Source: Oceanicella sp. SM1341
Lineage (GTDB): Bacteria > Pseudomonadota > Alphaproteobacteria > Rhodobacterales > Rhodobacteraceae
Length of the DNA stretch: 64,000 nt
Reading direction: 5' to 3'
NCBI RefSeq assembly: GCF_003448965.1
Contig: NZ_QRGC01000003.1
Coordinates: forward strand, 62,001 to 126,000
Part shown: piece by piece, positions 26,359 to 34,955 of the stretch
Layout: every line of letters begins with the position of its first letter
Position numbering within the stretch: the stretch's first letter is position 1
Notes under the pieces: generated by a model
Database searches by the model: none
Seen by the model: the letters and a program-made list of their open reading frames with translations, nothing else
Told to the model about the DNA's origin: nothing
Made by a program: the position numbers and the translations under genes

Positions 26359-27897
26359 ATGATCCGCACCGGAGCCGAATACCGCGACTCGATCCGCGGC
26401 ACCCGCGACATCTACATCGACGGCGAGAAGGTCTCCGACGTCACCGCCCACCCGGCCTTCCGCCCCATCGTCGACATCCGCGCCCGCATCTACGACATGC
26501 AGCACGAGGCCGCCTTCCGCGAGGTGATGACCTGCGAGGAGAACGGCGAGCGCAACGCCATCGGCAACAAGCTGCCCCGCACGCAGCAGGACTGGTGGGA
26601 CAAGCGCCGCGCAACCGACACGGTGCTGAACGAGGTCTCCGGCGTCGTCACCCGCGTGGGCGACGAGACCGTGGGCGAGATGTGGTCGCTCTACGACGGC
26701 CAGGACGTGCTGGCCGAGATCGACCCCGCCTTCGCCCGCAACATCGAGACCCATATCCACAAGGTGCTGCGCGAGGACCCGTTCCACGTCTCGGCCAACA
26801 CCGACCCGAAGGGCGACCGCTCCAAGGCCCCGCAGGACCAGGACCCCGACATGCTCCTGCACGTGGTGAAGGAGACCGACGCCGGCATCGTGGTGCGCGG
26901 CGCGAAATACGAGACCGCTGCCGCCTACGCGAACCAGGCCTTCACCAAGCCCACCATCGCCAACTGGGGCAATGCCGCGCTGTCGGACTATGCCGTGGGC
27001 TTCATCTGCGACCTGAACTCGCCGGGGCTGAAGTTCATCTGCCGCTCCGGCTTCGCCCAGCGCAACCCGGACGACTACCCGCTCGCCACCCGGCACGACG
27101 AGGTCGACACGCTGGTGATCTTCGACAACGTCCTGATCCCGTGGGAGAACGTGCTCTTCTACCGCCACACGAAGGCGGCCACCTTCATCCGCGCCACGCT
27201 GCACCGCTACTCGGCCTTCGCCTTCGTGCAGCGCAACCTCAAGGTGGCGGACATGATGATCGGCGCGGCGCTGTTCAACGCCCGCCAGACCGGGCTCGAC
27301 AAGCAGCAGGCGGTGCAGGAGAAGCTCGCCGAGCTCGCCTGCTACCGCGAGATGATCAGCGCGCACCTCACCGCCGCCATCACCCTCGCCGAGCCCTCGC
27401 CCTCGGGCCTGCTGATGCCCAACCAGTCGATGCTCTACACCGGGCGCTACCTCGCCTGCTCGCAGCTCCACCAGATGATGCACATCGCGCGCGAGCTCTG
27501 CGGCGGGCAGATCTGCGTGACGCCCAACGCCGCCGCCTTCGAGCACCCGGAGACGAAGGCCTTCCTCGAGAAATACTACTCGGTGAACGACGCCTGGGTG
27601 GCCGATGACCGGCGCCGCCTGCTGGCCTTCGCGCGCGACCTGCTGAACTCGGATTACGCCGGCCACCGGCTCACCTTCCAGCTCTTCGCCCAGTCGCCGC
27701 CGTTCAACCATCTCGCCGCGGTCTACCGCAACTTCGACTGGGACAGCCCGCTCGCCTTCGTGAAGGAGAGCGCCGGCCTCTCCGACCGGGTGACCGCCGG
27801 CACCCCCGCCGCCGCCGCCAGCCCGGCCGACAGCGCGGTGCGCAAGTATTTCTCCGACCGCGACGCGGGCGCCGCCGCGCGCCGGGCGGCGGAGTGA
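26359..27897 (+). CDS. HpaB-family FADH2-dependent aromatic monooxygenase
   Basis: 512 residues of the 4-hydroxyphenylacetate 3-monooxygenase (HpaB/PvcC) family, acyl-CoA-dehydrogenase-like fold. These two-component enzymes hydroxylate phenols or pyrroles with reduced flavin from a separate reductase. Seen in the sequence: TGAEYRDSIR at the N-terminus, the TDPKGDRS flavin-site loop near residue 150, and IARELCGGQ in the C-terminal half. The reductase gene lies two genes downstream. Substrate specificity within the family is broad, so 4-hydroxyphenylacetate should not be assumed; no homoprotocatechuate pathway genes are nearby. Confidence 0.88.
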   Translation: MIRTGAEYRDSIRGTRDIYIDGEKVSDVTAHPAFRPIVDIRARIYDMQHEAAFREVMTCEENGERNAIGNKLPRTQQDWWDKRRATDTVLNEVSGVVTRVGDETVGEMWSLYDGQDVLAEIDPAFARNIETHIHKVLREDPFHVSANTDPKGDRSKAPQDQDPDMLLHVVKETDAGIVVRGAKYETAAAYANQAFTKPTIANWGNAALSDYAVGFICDLNSPGLKFICRSGFAQRNPDDYPLATRHDEVDTLVIFDNVLIPWENVLFYRHTKAATFIRATLHRYSAFAFVQRNLKVADMMIGAALFNARQTGLDKQQAVQEKLAELACYREMISAHLTAAITLAEPSPSGLLMPNQSMLYTGRYLACSQLHQMMHIARELCGGQICVTPNAAAFEHPETKAFLEKYYSVNDAWVADDRRRLLAFARDLLNSDYAGHRLTFQLFAQSPPFNHLAAVYRNFDWDSPLAFVKESAGLSDRVTAGTPAAAASPADSAVRKYFSDRDAGAAARRAAE

Positions 27898-27902
27898 GCG
27901 CG

Positions 27903-29063
27903 ATGAGCCTCGACCTCCCCGCGCCCGCCGCCCCCGACGACCCGTTCGAGGGCTTGCGCGCCGTCGCCGCCCTGCCGTTCGACCGCGCCCGCTCCATGCC
28001 GCCCGCGGTCTACACCTCGCCCGCGTTCCACGAAGCGGAACAGCGGGAGATCTTCGCGCGGGACTGGATCTGCGTCGGCCGCGCCGGGCGGCTGGCAAGG
28101 GCTGGGGACTACCTCACCGCCGAGATCGCCGGCCAGCCGATCATCGTGCTGCGCGACGGCGAGGGCGCCATCCGCGCGATGTCCAACGTCTGCCTGCACC
28201 GCATGTCTGTGCTGCTGGAGGGGGCGGGCAACACCCGCTCCATCGTCTGCCCCTACCACGCCTGGACCTACAATCTCGACGGCAGCCTGCGCGGCGCGCC
28301 GATCATGTCCGACAACCGCGACTTCTGCCGCGACCAGCGCCTGCCGCAGGTGCGGGCCGAGGAATGGCAGGGCTGGATCATGGTCACGCTCAACCCCGAG
28401 GCGCCGCCGGTGGCCGAGCGCCTCGCCCGGCTGGAGCCGATGATCGCGCCCTTCGGCCTTGCCGAGTACACCGAGCTCTTCCACGAGACGCACCGCTGGG
28501 ACACCAACTGGAAGGTGCTCTGCGAGAACTTCATGGAGAGCTACCACCTGCCCGCCTGCCACGCCGGCACCATCGGCGGCGTGACCGAGATCGACGGGCA
28601 TTTCTTCACCGAGGACGAGGAGGCCTTCAACCTCCACTACCTCACGAAGGACCCCTCCTTCGTGCTGGCGAACGCCCATCCCGCCAACACCCGCCTCACC
28701 GGCGAATGGCGCGGGCGCACGGCGATCGTGGCGGTCTACCCTTCGCTGCTCATCACCGCCACGCCGGGGTATTTCTGGTATCTCTCGCTGCTGCCGCACG
28801 GAGTGGGGCAGGTCGACATCACCTTCGGCGGCGGGCTCGCGCCCGATTTCATCGGCGCACCGGAGGCGCAGGAGAGCTTCGCGAAGCTCCACGCCCTGCT
28901 CACCGAGGTGAACAAGGAGGACCGGGGCTGCACCGAGCGCGTGTTCCGCGGGCTGAACGCGCCGCTGGCGAAGGCCGGGCACCTGAGCCGGCTCGAGCGC
29001 CCGCTCTACGATTTCGCGCAGTTTCTCGCCGCCCGGCTGGCGCCCGGGCCGGCGGCAGGCTGA
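27903..29063 (+). CDS. Rieske non-haem iron oxygenase, alpha subunit
   Basis: 386 residues. The Rieske [2Fe-2S] ligands are Cys97/His99 (VCLHRM) and Cys116/His119 (CPYHAW). The mononuclear iron site shows the NxxxHxxxxH pattern, with His215 and His220 (ENFMESYHLPACH). Such enzymes hydroxylate or demethylate aromatics and quaternary amines. No ferredoxin, reductase or small subunit is adjacent, so electrons must come from elsewhere or from an unlinked reductase. The ATG at 27903 fits GGAG 10 nt upstream; a GTG at 27894 overlapping the previous stop is the alternative. Confidence 0.9.
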   Translation: MSLDLPAPAAPDDPFEGLRAVAALPFDRARSMPPAVYTSPAFHEAEQREIFARDWICVGRAGRLARAGDYLTAEIAGQPIIVLRDGEGAIRAMSNVCLHRMSVLLEGAGNTRSIVCPYHAWTYNLDGSLRGAPIMSDNRDFCRDQRLPQVRAEEWQGWIMVTLNPEAPPVAERLARLEPMIAPFGLAEYTELFHETHRWDTNWKVLCENFMESYHLPACHAGTIGGVTEIDGHFFTEDEEAFNLHYLTKDPSFVLANAHPANTRLTGEWRGRTAIVAVYPSLLITATPGYFWYLSLLPHGVGQVDITFGGGLAPDFIGAPEAQESFAKLHALLTEVNKEDRGCTERVFRGLNAPLAKAGHLSRLERPLYDFAQFLAARLAPGPAAG

Positions 29064-29219
29064 GCGGGGGGGCCCCGGCCATCCGCGGGGGTTGCACAGC
29101 CCGGGCGGGGGGGACATGGTGTGGCCGCCCCGGGTGGCGCCCAGCGCCGCCGTTTCCTTCCGACCCGGACCGATGCCCCGCCCCGAGCCGGCCCGGCCGA
29201 CGCCCATTCAGGTGAGACC

Positions 29220-30377
29220 ATGACAGCAGCAGCCCTCCGCGAACAGTTCATCAACGGCATGAGCCGCGCCGCCTGCACCGTGAACGTGGTGACCACCGAC
29301 GGGCCCGCGGGCCGCGCCGGTGTCACCGTCTCGGCCATGTCCTCGGTCTCGGCCGACACGCCCAAGCCCACGCTGCTGGTCTGCGTGAACAAGACCGCCT
29401 CCGCGGCCGACGCCATCCTGGAGAACGGCGTGTTCTGCGTGAACGTGCTGCGCGACGACCAGTCCTACATCTCCGACACCTTCGCCGGCCGCTTCCGCGA
29501 CCGCCACCCCGACAAGTTCTCCTGCGCCGAATGGGCCGACATGGCCTCCGGCGCGCCGCGGGTGGTCGACCCGCTGGTGGCCTTCGACTGCAAGGTGATC
29601 TCGGCCGAGCTCGTCGGCACGCATCACGTGCTCTTCGGCGAGGTGGGGGACCTCTTCGTGGCCGACCGCGGCTCGCCCCTGCTCTACGCCCGCCGCGCCT
29701 ATGGAGCCGCCGCGCGCATCGAGAGCATCGAGCGCACCGCGCTGGAGGCGAAGACGCAGCTCTCGGTCGCCTGTTTCCACTCCTTCGGCCCGCACGTGCT
29801 GCCGCAGCTCGTCGCCCGCTTCACCCGCGAGCCGGACCCGGTGCACGTGAACATCATCGAGGGCGACCAGCGCCGCATCCGCGAGGCGCTGATCTCCGGC
29901 GAGGCGGAGATCGCCCTCACCTATGCCGGCGAGATCGCCGACGACCTTGCCTGGTCGCCGCTGGCCGAGCTGCCGCCCTACGTGCTGCTGCCCGAGGGCC
30001 ACGCCCTCACCGAGAAGCGCGCGATCGCGCCGGAAGACCTCGCCGACGAGCCGATGGTGCTGCTCGACACCCCGCCCAGCCGCGACTACTTCCCCCAGAT
30101 CCTGCGCGCCGCGGGGGTGGAGCCGCGCATCGGCTGGCGCTCGGCCAGCCTCGAGACCGTGCGCGGGCTCGTGGGCCAGGGGCTGGGCTATGCCCTGCTC
30201 GCCACGCGGCCCGCCGCGCCGGTGTCCTACGACGGCAGCCGCCTCGCCATCCGGCCGCTGGCCTGCGACGCCCCGCCCTCCAGCATCGTCTTCGCCACCC
30301 GCCGCGGCGCCCGGCTCTCGCCCGCGGCGGAGGAATTCGCGATGATGGCGCGCGACGCATTCACCATCGACGTCTGA
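29220..30377 (+). CDS. Flavin reductase fused to a LysR-type effector-binding domain
   Basis: 385 residues with two domains. Residues about 5-162 form an HpaC-like flavin reductase (INGMSRAACTVNVVTT, VTVSAMSSVSADTP, ENGVFCVNVL), which would supply reduced flavin to the HpaB-like monooxygenase. Residues about 178-385 match the substrate-binding domain of LysR regulators (LPQLVARF, GEAEIALTY, LLPEGHAL, GLVGQGLGYALL) but there is no helix-turn-helix anywhere. The same sensor type occurs in the LysR protein encoded downstream. Known precedent: the Acinetobacter p-hydroxyphenylacetate hydroxylase reductase has a C-terminal MarR-like domain through which substrate stimulates flavin reduction. I infer a similar substrate-gated reductase here. 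The ATG at 29220 follows AGGTGAG; the reading frame is uninterrupted across the junction. Confidence 0.85.
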   Translation: MTAAALREQFINGMSRAACTVNVVTTDGPAGRAGVTVSAMSSVSADTPKPTLLVCVNKTASAADAILENGVFCVNVLRDDQSYISDTFAGRFRDRHPDKFSCAEWADMASGAPRVVDPLVAFDCKVISAELVGTHHVLFGEVGDLFVADRGSPLLYARRAYGAAARIESIERTALEAKTQLSVACFHSFGPHVLPQLVARFTREPDPVHVNIIEGDQRRIREALISGEAEIALTYAGEIADDLAWSPLAELPPYVLLPEGHALTEKRAIAPEDLADEPMVLLDTPPSRDYFPQILRAAGVEPRIGWRSASLETVRGLVGQGLGYALLATRPAAPVSYDGSRLAIRPLACDAPPSSIVFATRRGARLSPAAEEFAMMARDAFTIDV

Positions 30378-30397
30378 ACCCCGAAGGACCCCCGATC

Positions 30398-30811
30398 TTG
30401 GCCCATACCCGCATCCGCCCCTTCAACACGAAGGACACCTACCCCGAGCAGCGGCTCGACAACGACCTCAGCCACGCGGTGATCGCCCGCGGCACCACGG
30501 TGTTCCTGCGCGGCCAGTGCCCGCAGGACCTCGACACCGGCGAGAACATCGCCTCGATGGACCCCGGCGAGCAGGCGCACAAGGTGATGGCCAACATCGG
30601 GCAGCTGCTCACCGAGTGCGGGGCGGAATGGGGCCATGTCACCAAGCTGGTGGTCTACCTCACCGACGTGCGCCACCGCGAGGCGGTGTACCGGGCGATG
30701 GGGGAGTACATCCGCAACGTCCACCCGGTGTGCACCGGGCTGGTGGTGGTGGCCCTCGCCCGGCCGGAATGGCTGGTGGAGATCGACGCCACCGCCGTCA
30801 TCCCCGACTGA
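30398..30811 (+). CDS. RidA-family protein
   Basis: 137 residues. RidA/YjgF proteins hydrolyse reactive enamines and imines; subfamily members act as deaminases in aromatic-amine pathways (for example 2-aminomuconate deaminase). Visible signatures are FLRGQCPQDLDTG and a C-terminal RPEWLVEIDATAV. A TTG start at 30398 is proposed because GAAGGA lies 9-10 nt upstream and no ATG precedes the conserved sequence; the gene starts 20 nt after the reductase-fusion stop. An enamine hydrolase suits a pathway that opens a nitrogen-substituted ring. Confidence 0.85.
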   Translation: MAHTRIRPFNTKDTYPEQRLDNDLSHAVIARGTTVFLRGQCPQDLDTGENIASMDPGEQAHKVMANIGQLLTECGAEWGHVTKLVVYLTDVRHREAVYRAMGEYIRNVHPVCTGLVVVALARPEWLVEIDATAVIPD

Positions 30812-30897
30812 CCCCCGCCCGCCCCGGCCCCGGCCGGGAGGTCCCGGGGCAGGCCCGGGACACCGGGGCGCGGGGCCCCTTCCACCGGAGCACCGCC

Positions 30898-31572
30898 ATG
30901 ACCTTTTCCATCACCGCCCGCTGCGCCGAGACCGGCATGTTCGGCACGGCCGTGAGCTCCTCCTCCCCCGCGGTGGCGGCGCGCTGCGCCTATGCCCGCG
31001 CCGGGGTGGGCGCGGTGGCGAGCCAGAACGTGACCGACCCGACGCTGGGCCCCCGCGCGCTCGACCTTCTCGCCGCCGGCGCCACGGCGGCCGAGGCAGT
31101 CGCCATCCTCGCGCGCAGCGCCGCCTTCCCGGAGTACCGCCAGCTGCTGGTGGTGGACGGGGCCGGCGGCTCGGCCATCCATTCGGGCCCGAACGCGCTG
31201 GGCACCTGGGCCGGGGCGCGGGGCGAGAACGTGGCCTGCGGCGGCAACCTGCTGGCCGACCCGGGCGTGCCCGCGGCGATGGTGGCGGGCTTTACTGACG
31301 CCACCGGCCACCTGGGCGACCGGCTGCTCGCCGCCATGCGCGCCGGGCTCGCCGCGGGCGGCGAGGCGGGGCCGGTGCATTCCGCCGGCCTGCTCCTCGT
31401 GCGCGATGTCTCCTGGCCCGTGGCCGACCTGAGGGTGGACTGGACGGAGGACTGCCCCGTGGCGGGCCTTGAAAGCCTCTGGCAGATCTACCGCCCGCAG
31501 CTCGACGCCTATGTCACCCGCGCGCTCGACCCCCGCGCCGCGCCCAGCTACGGCGTGCCCGGCGACGAATGA
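30898..31572 (+). CDS. DUF1028-family protein
   Basis: 224 residues, starting MTFSITARC with the SSSPAVAARC segment typical of DUF1028 proteins, which have an Ntn-hydrolase-like fold and probably act as peptidases or amidohydrolases. The continuation (GVGAVASQNVTDPTLGPRAL) is also family-standard. Activity has not been settled for the family. DUF1028 and RidA genes often sit together in catabolic clusters. CGGAG lies upstream of the ATG. Confidence 0.82.
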   Translation: MTFSITARCAETGMFGTAVSSSSPAVAARCAYARAGVGAVASQNVTDPTLGPRALDLLAAGATAAEAVAILARSAAFPEYRQLLVVDGAGGSAIHSGPNALGTWAGARGENVACGGNLLADPGVPAAMVAGFTDATGHLGDRLLAAMRAGLAAGGEAGPVHSAGLLLVRDVSWPVADLRVDWTEDCPVAGLESLWQIYRPQLDAYVTRALDPRAAPSYGVPGDE

Positions 31573-31638
31573 GCGACGTCGCGAAACCCCGGGACCAGGA
31601 CGATTGCACCCACGCGGTGCGGCTGCCACCATCCCGGC

Positions 31639-32565
31639 ATGGCGACGCGATTCACCCTCCGACAGCTCGAATACCTGGTGGCCGTGGGCGAGGCCGGCAG
31701 CATCGCGCGGGCCTCGGCCCGCATCCATGTCTCGCCGCCGTCGATCTCGGCCGCCATCGCGCAGCTCGAGGCGGAGTTCGGCCTGCAGCTCTTCATCCGC
31801 CGGCACAGCCACGGGCTGGCGCTCACCACCGGGGGGCGGCGCTTCTTCCTCGCCGCGCGCCAGCTTCTGGCGGAGGCGGAGGGGCTGCACGCGCTCGCCG
31901 GCGACATCTCCGAGCAGGTGCGCGGGCCACTGGGCCTGGGCTGCCTGCTCACCGTGGCCGAAACCGTGCTGCCGGACCTGCGCCGCGGCTTCGAGACCGC
32001 CTGGCCCGAGGTGCGCATCACCCAGCACATCGACAACCAGCAGCGGCTGATCGACCTGCTGCTGGGCGGCGAGATCGACGCGGCGCTGACCTACGACATG
32101 GACATCCCGCCGGAAATCGGCTTCGAGCCGGTGGCCACGCTGGCGCCCTACGCCGTCCTGCCGGCGGAGCATGCCCTGGCCGGGCAGCGGAGCGTCCGGC
32201 TGGAGGAGCTCGCCTCGGCAAAGCTGGTGCTGCTCGACCTGCCCTTCAGCCGCGACTACTTCCTCGGCCTGTTCTCGGCCCGGGGGCTGGCGCCGCGCAT
32301 TGCCGAACGGGCCGGCGACATGGCGATGATGCGGGCGATGGTGGCGAACGGCTTCGGCTATTCGCTGGCCAACGTGCCGCCGCGCTCGGCCACCTCGCCG
32401 GATGGCAAGCCGCTTGCCCACCTGTCGCTGGAGGGCCGGCACCGGCCGCTGGCGCTCGGCCTCGCGCGGCCGGTGTCCCGGCGACAGAGCCGTGCGCTCA
32501 CCACCTTTGCCGCGCATTGCCACGCCACCCTGCCGCACAGCCTCGCGGGCGTGGCCACGCCCTGA
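31639..32565 (+). CDS. LysR-family transcriptional regulator
   Basis: 308 residues. The N-terminal winged helix (about 5-65: TLRQLEYLVAVGEAGSIARAS, split, then SISAAIAQLE) is followed by a substrate-binding domain from about residue 96. That domain resembles the C-terminal half of the flavin-reductase fusion two genes upstream: both share LPxL...F, GEx(E/D)xALTY, an LPYVLLPE/LAPYAVLPAE block and a (P/F)SRDYF motif. It sits inside the operon, transcribed with it. It probably activates the cluster from the palindrome at 26255-26271 in response to the pathway compound. Confidence 0.9.
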   Translation: MATRFTLRQLEYLVAVGEAGSIARASARIHVSPPSISAAIAQLEAEFGLQLFIRRHSHGLALTTGGRRFFLAARQLLAEAEGLHALAGDISEQVRGPLGLGCLLTVAETVLPDLRRGFETAWPEVRITQHIDNQQRLIDLLLGGEIDAALTYDMDIPPEIGFEPVATLAPYAVLPAEHALAGQRSVRLEELASAKLVLLDLPFSRDYFLGLFSARGLAPRIAERAGDMAMMRAMVANGFGYSLANVPPRSATSPDGKPLAHLSLEGRHRPLALGLARPVSRRQSRALTTFAAHCHATLPHSLAGVATP

Positions 32566-32590
32566 CGCCACCCACTCACCGGGGAGCCCG

Positions 32591-33625
32591 ATGAAGACCG
32601 TCCATACCGAGAAACACCGCCTGCGCGCCTCGAAGACCGAGCTCAACGGCGGCCAGCTGGTGCCGCCCTTCGAATGCCCGGAGCGGGTGGAGCACATCCT
32701 GGCCGAGCTCGCCGCCCGCCGGCACGGCGAGATCATCGCCCCCGATGCCTTCGGCCTCGCCCCCGTGCGCCGCATCCATGACGGCGCCTATCTCGACTTC
32801 CTCGCCACCTGCTGGGAGGAATGGCAGGCCGCGGGCTATGCCGGCGAGGCGATCGCCACCACCTGGCCCTCGCGGCGCATGCCGCTGTCGCGCCCGCCGC
32901 GCGAGATCGACGGGCGCATCGGCTACTACTGCCTCGCGGCGGAAACCTCGATCTCCGGCGGCACCTGGGAGGCGGCACAGGCCGCGGCCGACGTGGCCCT
33001 CACCGCCCAGGCGCTGGTGGCGGGCGGCGAACGCGCCGCCTTCGCCCTGTGCCGACCGCCCGGCCACCACGCCGCCCAGGACATGTTCGGCGGCTACTGC
33101 TTCCTCAACAACGCCGCCATCGCCGCCCAGGCCTTCCGCGACCAGGGCGCGGCGCGCGTGGCGGTGCTCGACGTCGACTTCCACCACGGCAACGGCACCC
33201 AGGCGATCTTCTACGACCGGCCGGACGTGCTGTTCCTCTCGCTCCACGGCGACCCGGACGAGGCCTTCCCCTATTTCCTCGGTGCCGCCGAGGAGACCGG
33301 CGCGGGCGCCGGCGAAGGCTTCAACGTGAACTACCCGCTTCCCCCCGGCACCCCCTACCCCGCCTGGGCCGAGGCGCTCGACCACGCGCTCGCCCGCATC
33401 CGCGCCTATGGCGCCGAGGCGGTGGTGGTCTCGCTCGGGCTCGACACGTTCAAGGCCGACCCGATCTCGTTCTTCAAACTCGAGAGCGCCGATTTCACCG
33501 ATTACGGCCGCCGCATCGCCCGGCTCGGCCTGCCCACGCTCTTCGTGCTCGAGGGCGGCTATGCCGTGGCCGAGGTGGGCATCAACACCGTGAACGTGCT
33601 CACCGGCTTCGAGGAGGAGGCATGA
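32591..33625 (+). CDS. Acetylpolyamine amidohydrolase-like (class II histone deacetylase family)
   Basis: 344 residues. The zinc and catalytic residues are His159-His160 (RPPGHH), Asp195 and His197 (VDFHHGNGTQ), Asp285 (LGLDTF) and Tyr324 (EGGYAV). These fall within one position of those known for the Mycoplana ramosa acetylpolyamine deacetylase (158/159, 195, 197, 284, 323), and length and spacing match as well. Members remove acetyl groups from acetylputrescine, acetylspermidine or acetylcadaverine. GGGGAG precedes the ATG, 25 nt after the LysR stop. It suggests that the pathway handles an N-acylated amine. Confidence 0.85.
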   Translation: MKTVHTEKHRLRASKTELNGGQLVPPFECPERVEHILAELAARRHGEIIAPDAFGLAPVRRIHDGAYLDFLATCWEEWQAAGYAGEAIATTWPSRRMPLSRPPREIDGRIGYYCLAAETSISGGTWEAAQAAADVALTAQALVAGGERAAFALCRPPGHHAAQDMFGGYCFLNNAAIAAQAFRDQGAARVAVLDVDFHHGNGTQAIFYDRPDVLFLSLHGDPDEAFPYFLGAAEETGAGAGEGFNVNYPLPPGTPYPAWAEALDHALARIRAYGAEAVVVSLGLDTFKADPISFFKLESADFTDYGRRIARLGLPTLFVLEGGYAVAEVGINTVNVLTGFEEEA

Positions 33626-33779
33626 GCCACCCCGCCACCCGCGACCTCCCCCCCGCGCCGGCGTCGCACGCCCCGGCGGCAGTGACGGCGGGGCCTCCCC
33701 CCACCTGAGCGGAGGCCCCTCCCTTCCCGAGCAGGGGCCGCCCGCAGAAGCGCCCCGCCTGACCCAGCAAGGACCCGAC

Positions 33780-34955
33780 ATGGCAGACCGCATGACCCCC
33801 CGTGAGATGCTCGAGCGTCTCGTCGCCTTCCCCACCGTCTCGCGCGACAGCAACCTCGACCTGGTGCACTGGGTGCGGGACTATCTCGCCGCCCATGGCG
33901 TGGAGGCGACACTGGTGCCGAGCCCCGACGGCAGGAAGGCCAATCTCTACGCCCTCATCGGCCCGGAGGTGGACGGCGGCGTCGTGCTCTCCGGCCACAC
34001 CGACGTGGTGCCGGTGGACGGCCAGGACTGGACGACCGACCCCTGGGTGGTGACCGAGCGTGACGGGCTGCTCTACGGCCGCGGCACCGCCGACATGAAG
34101 GGGTTCATAGCCATCGCCCTCGCCCTCGTGCCCGAGATGCTGGAGGCCGGGCTGAAGAAGCCGGTGCAGCTCGCCCTCTCCTATGACGAGGAGGTGGGCC
34201 ACCTGGGCGTGCCCTTCCTGATCACCGAGATGCAGACCGCCCTGCCCGCCCCCGCCGCCGTTCTGGTGGGCGAGCCGACGATGATGCAGGTGGTGAGCCA
34301 GCACAAGGGCGGGGTGGCGATCACCACCCATGTGCACGGCTACGAGGTGCATTCCTCGCGCGTGCACGAGGGGGTGTCGGCCATCACCTGGGCGGCGAAG
34401 CTGGTGAACTGGCATGCCGAGCAGATGGAGGCGAACAGGATCGAGGCCGAGCGGCTGGGGGCCGAGGGTGTCGGCGCCGACTTCGACCCGCCCTACACCA
34501 CGCTGCACAACGGGCTCATCCAGGGCGGCACCGCCGGCAACATCACCGCGAAGGACTGCATCTTCTCCACCGACATCCGCGTGCTGCCGCTGGAGAGCGC
34601 GCAGGACTGGCTGCAGCGCTACCAGAGCCATTGCGCCGAGCTCACGCAGCAGATGCAGGCCATCCACCCCGATGCCTGGATCGAGGTGCAGGTGCGGGTG
34701 ATCAACGAGGGCTGCCGCAGGGAGGAGGACGGCGCCGCCGAGGGCCTCGCCCGGGCGCTTACCGGCGACAATGCCGAGCACGCGGTCTCCTACGGCACCG
34801 AGGCGAGCAACTTCCAGCGCGAGGGGTTCTCGGTGTGCGTGATCGGGCCGGGCGACATCGCCCAGGCCCACAAGCCCGACGAGTTCCTCGCCATCGAGCA
34901 GCTCGACGCCGGCACCGCCTTCATGCGCCGCCTGATCGACCGCCTGTCGGCCTGA
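33780..34955 (+). CDS. argE: ArgE-type M20 deacylase (acetylornithine deacetylase family)
   Basis: 391 residues of the M20 zinc-peptidase family. Metal ligands and catalytic residues are His73/Asp75 (SGHTDVVP), Asp105 (GRGTADMKG) and Glu137/Glu138 (YDEEVG). The sequence follows acetylornithine deacetylase (GGVAITTHVHGYEVHSS, then a late AQAHKPDEF). It may deacylate N-acetylornithine or another N-acyl amino acid. Rhodobacterales usually make ornithine through ArgJ, so a catabolic role in this cluster is plausible. The 154-bp gap before it may contain its own promoter, but none was recognised. Confidence 0.85.
   Translation: MADRMTPREMLERLVAFPTVSRDSNLDLVHWVRDYLAAHGVEATLVPSPDGRKANLYALIGPEVDGGVVLSGHTDVVPVDGQDWTTDPWVVTERDGLLYGRGTADMKGFIAIALALVPEMLEAGLKKPVQLALSYDEEVGHLGVPFLITEMQTALPAPAAVLVGEPTMMQVVSQHKGGVAITTHVHGYEVHSSRVHEGVSAITWAAKLVNWHAEQMEANRIEAERLGAEGVGADFDPPYTTLHNGLIQGGTAGNITAKDCIFSTDIRVLPLESAQDWLQRYQSHCAELTQQMQAIHPDAWIEVQVRVINEGCRREEDGAAEGLARALTGDNAEHAVSYGTEASNFQREGFSVCVIGPGDIAQAHKPDEFLAIEQLDAGTAFMRRLIDRLSA

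Noticed and set aside
24880-28098. A 1,072-codon open frame on the minus strand over the agmatinase, nitrilase and HpaB-like genes
   Set aside because: It is the antisense shadow of three well-supported genes; the sequence is His/Val/Gly/Arg-rich with no recognisable domain, as expected from GC-rich codons read backwards.
26359-30377. A complete 4-hydroxyphenylacetate (hpa) degradation operon
   Set aside because: Only the monooxygenase and reductase types match; none of the homoprotocatechuate meta-cleavage genes are present, so the substrate was left open.
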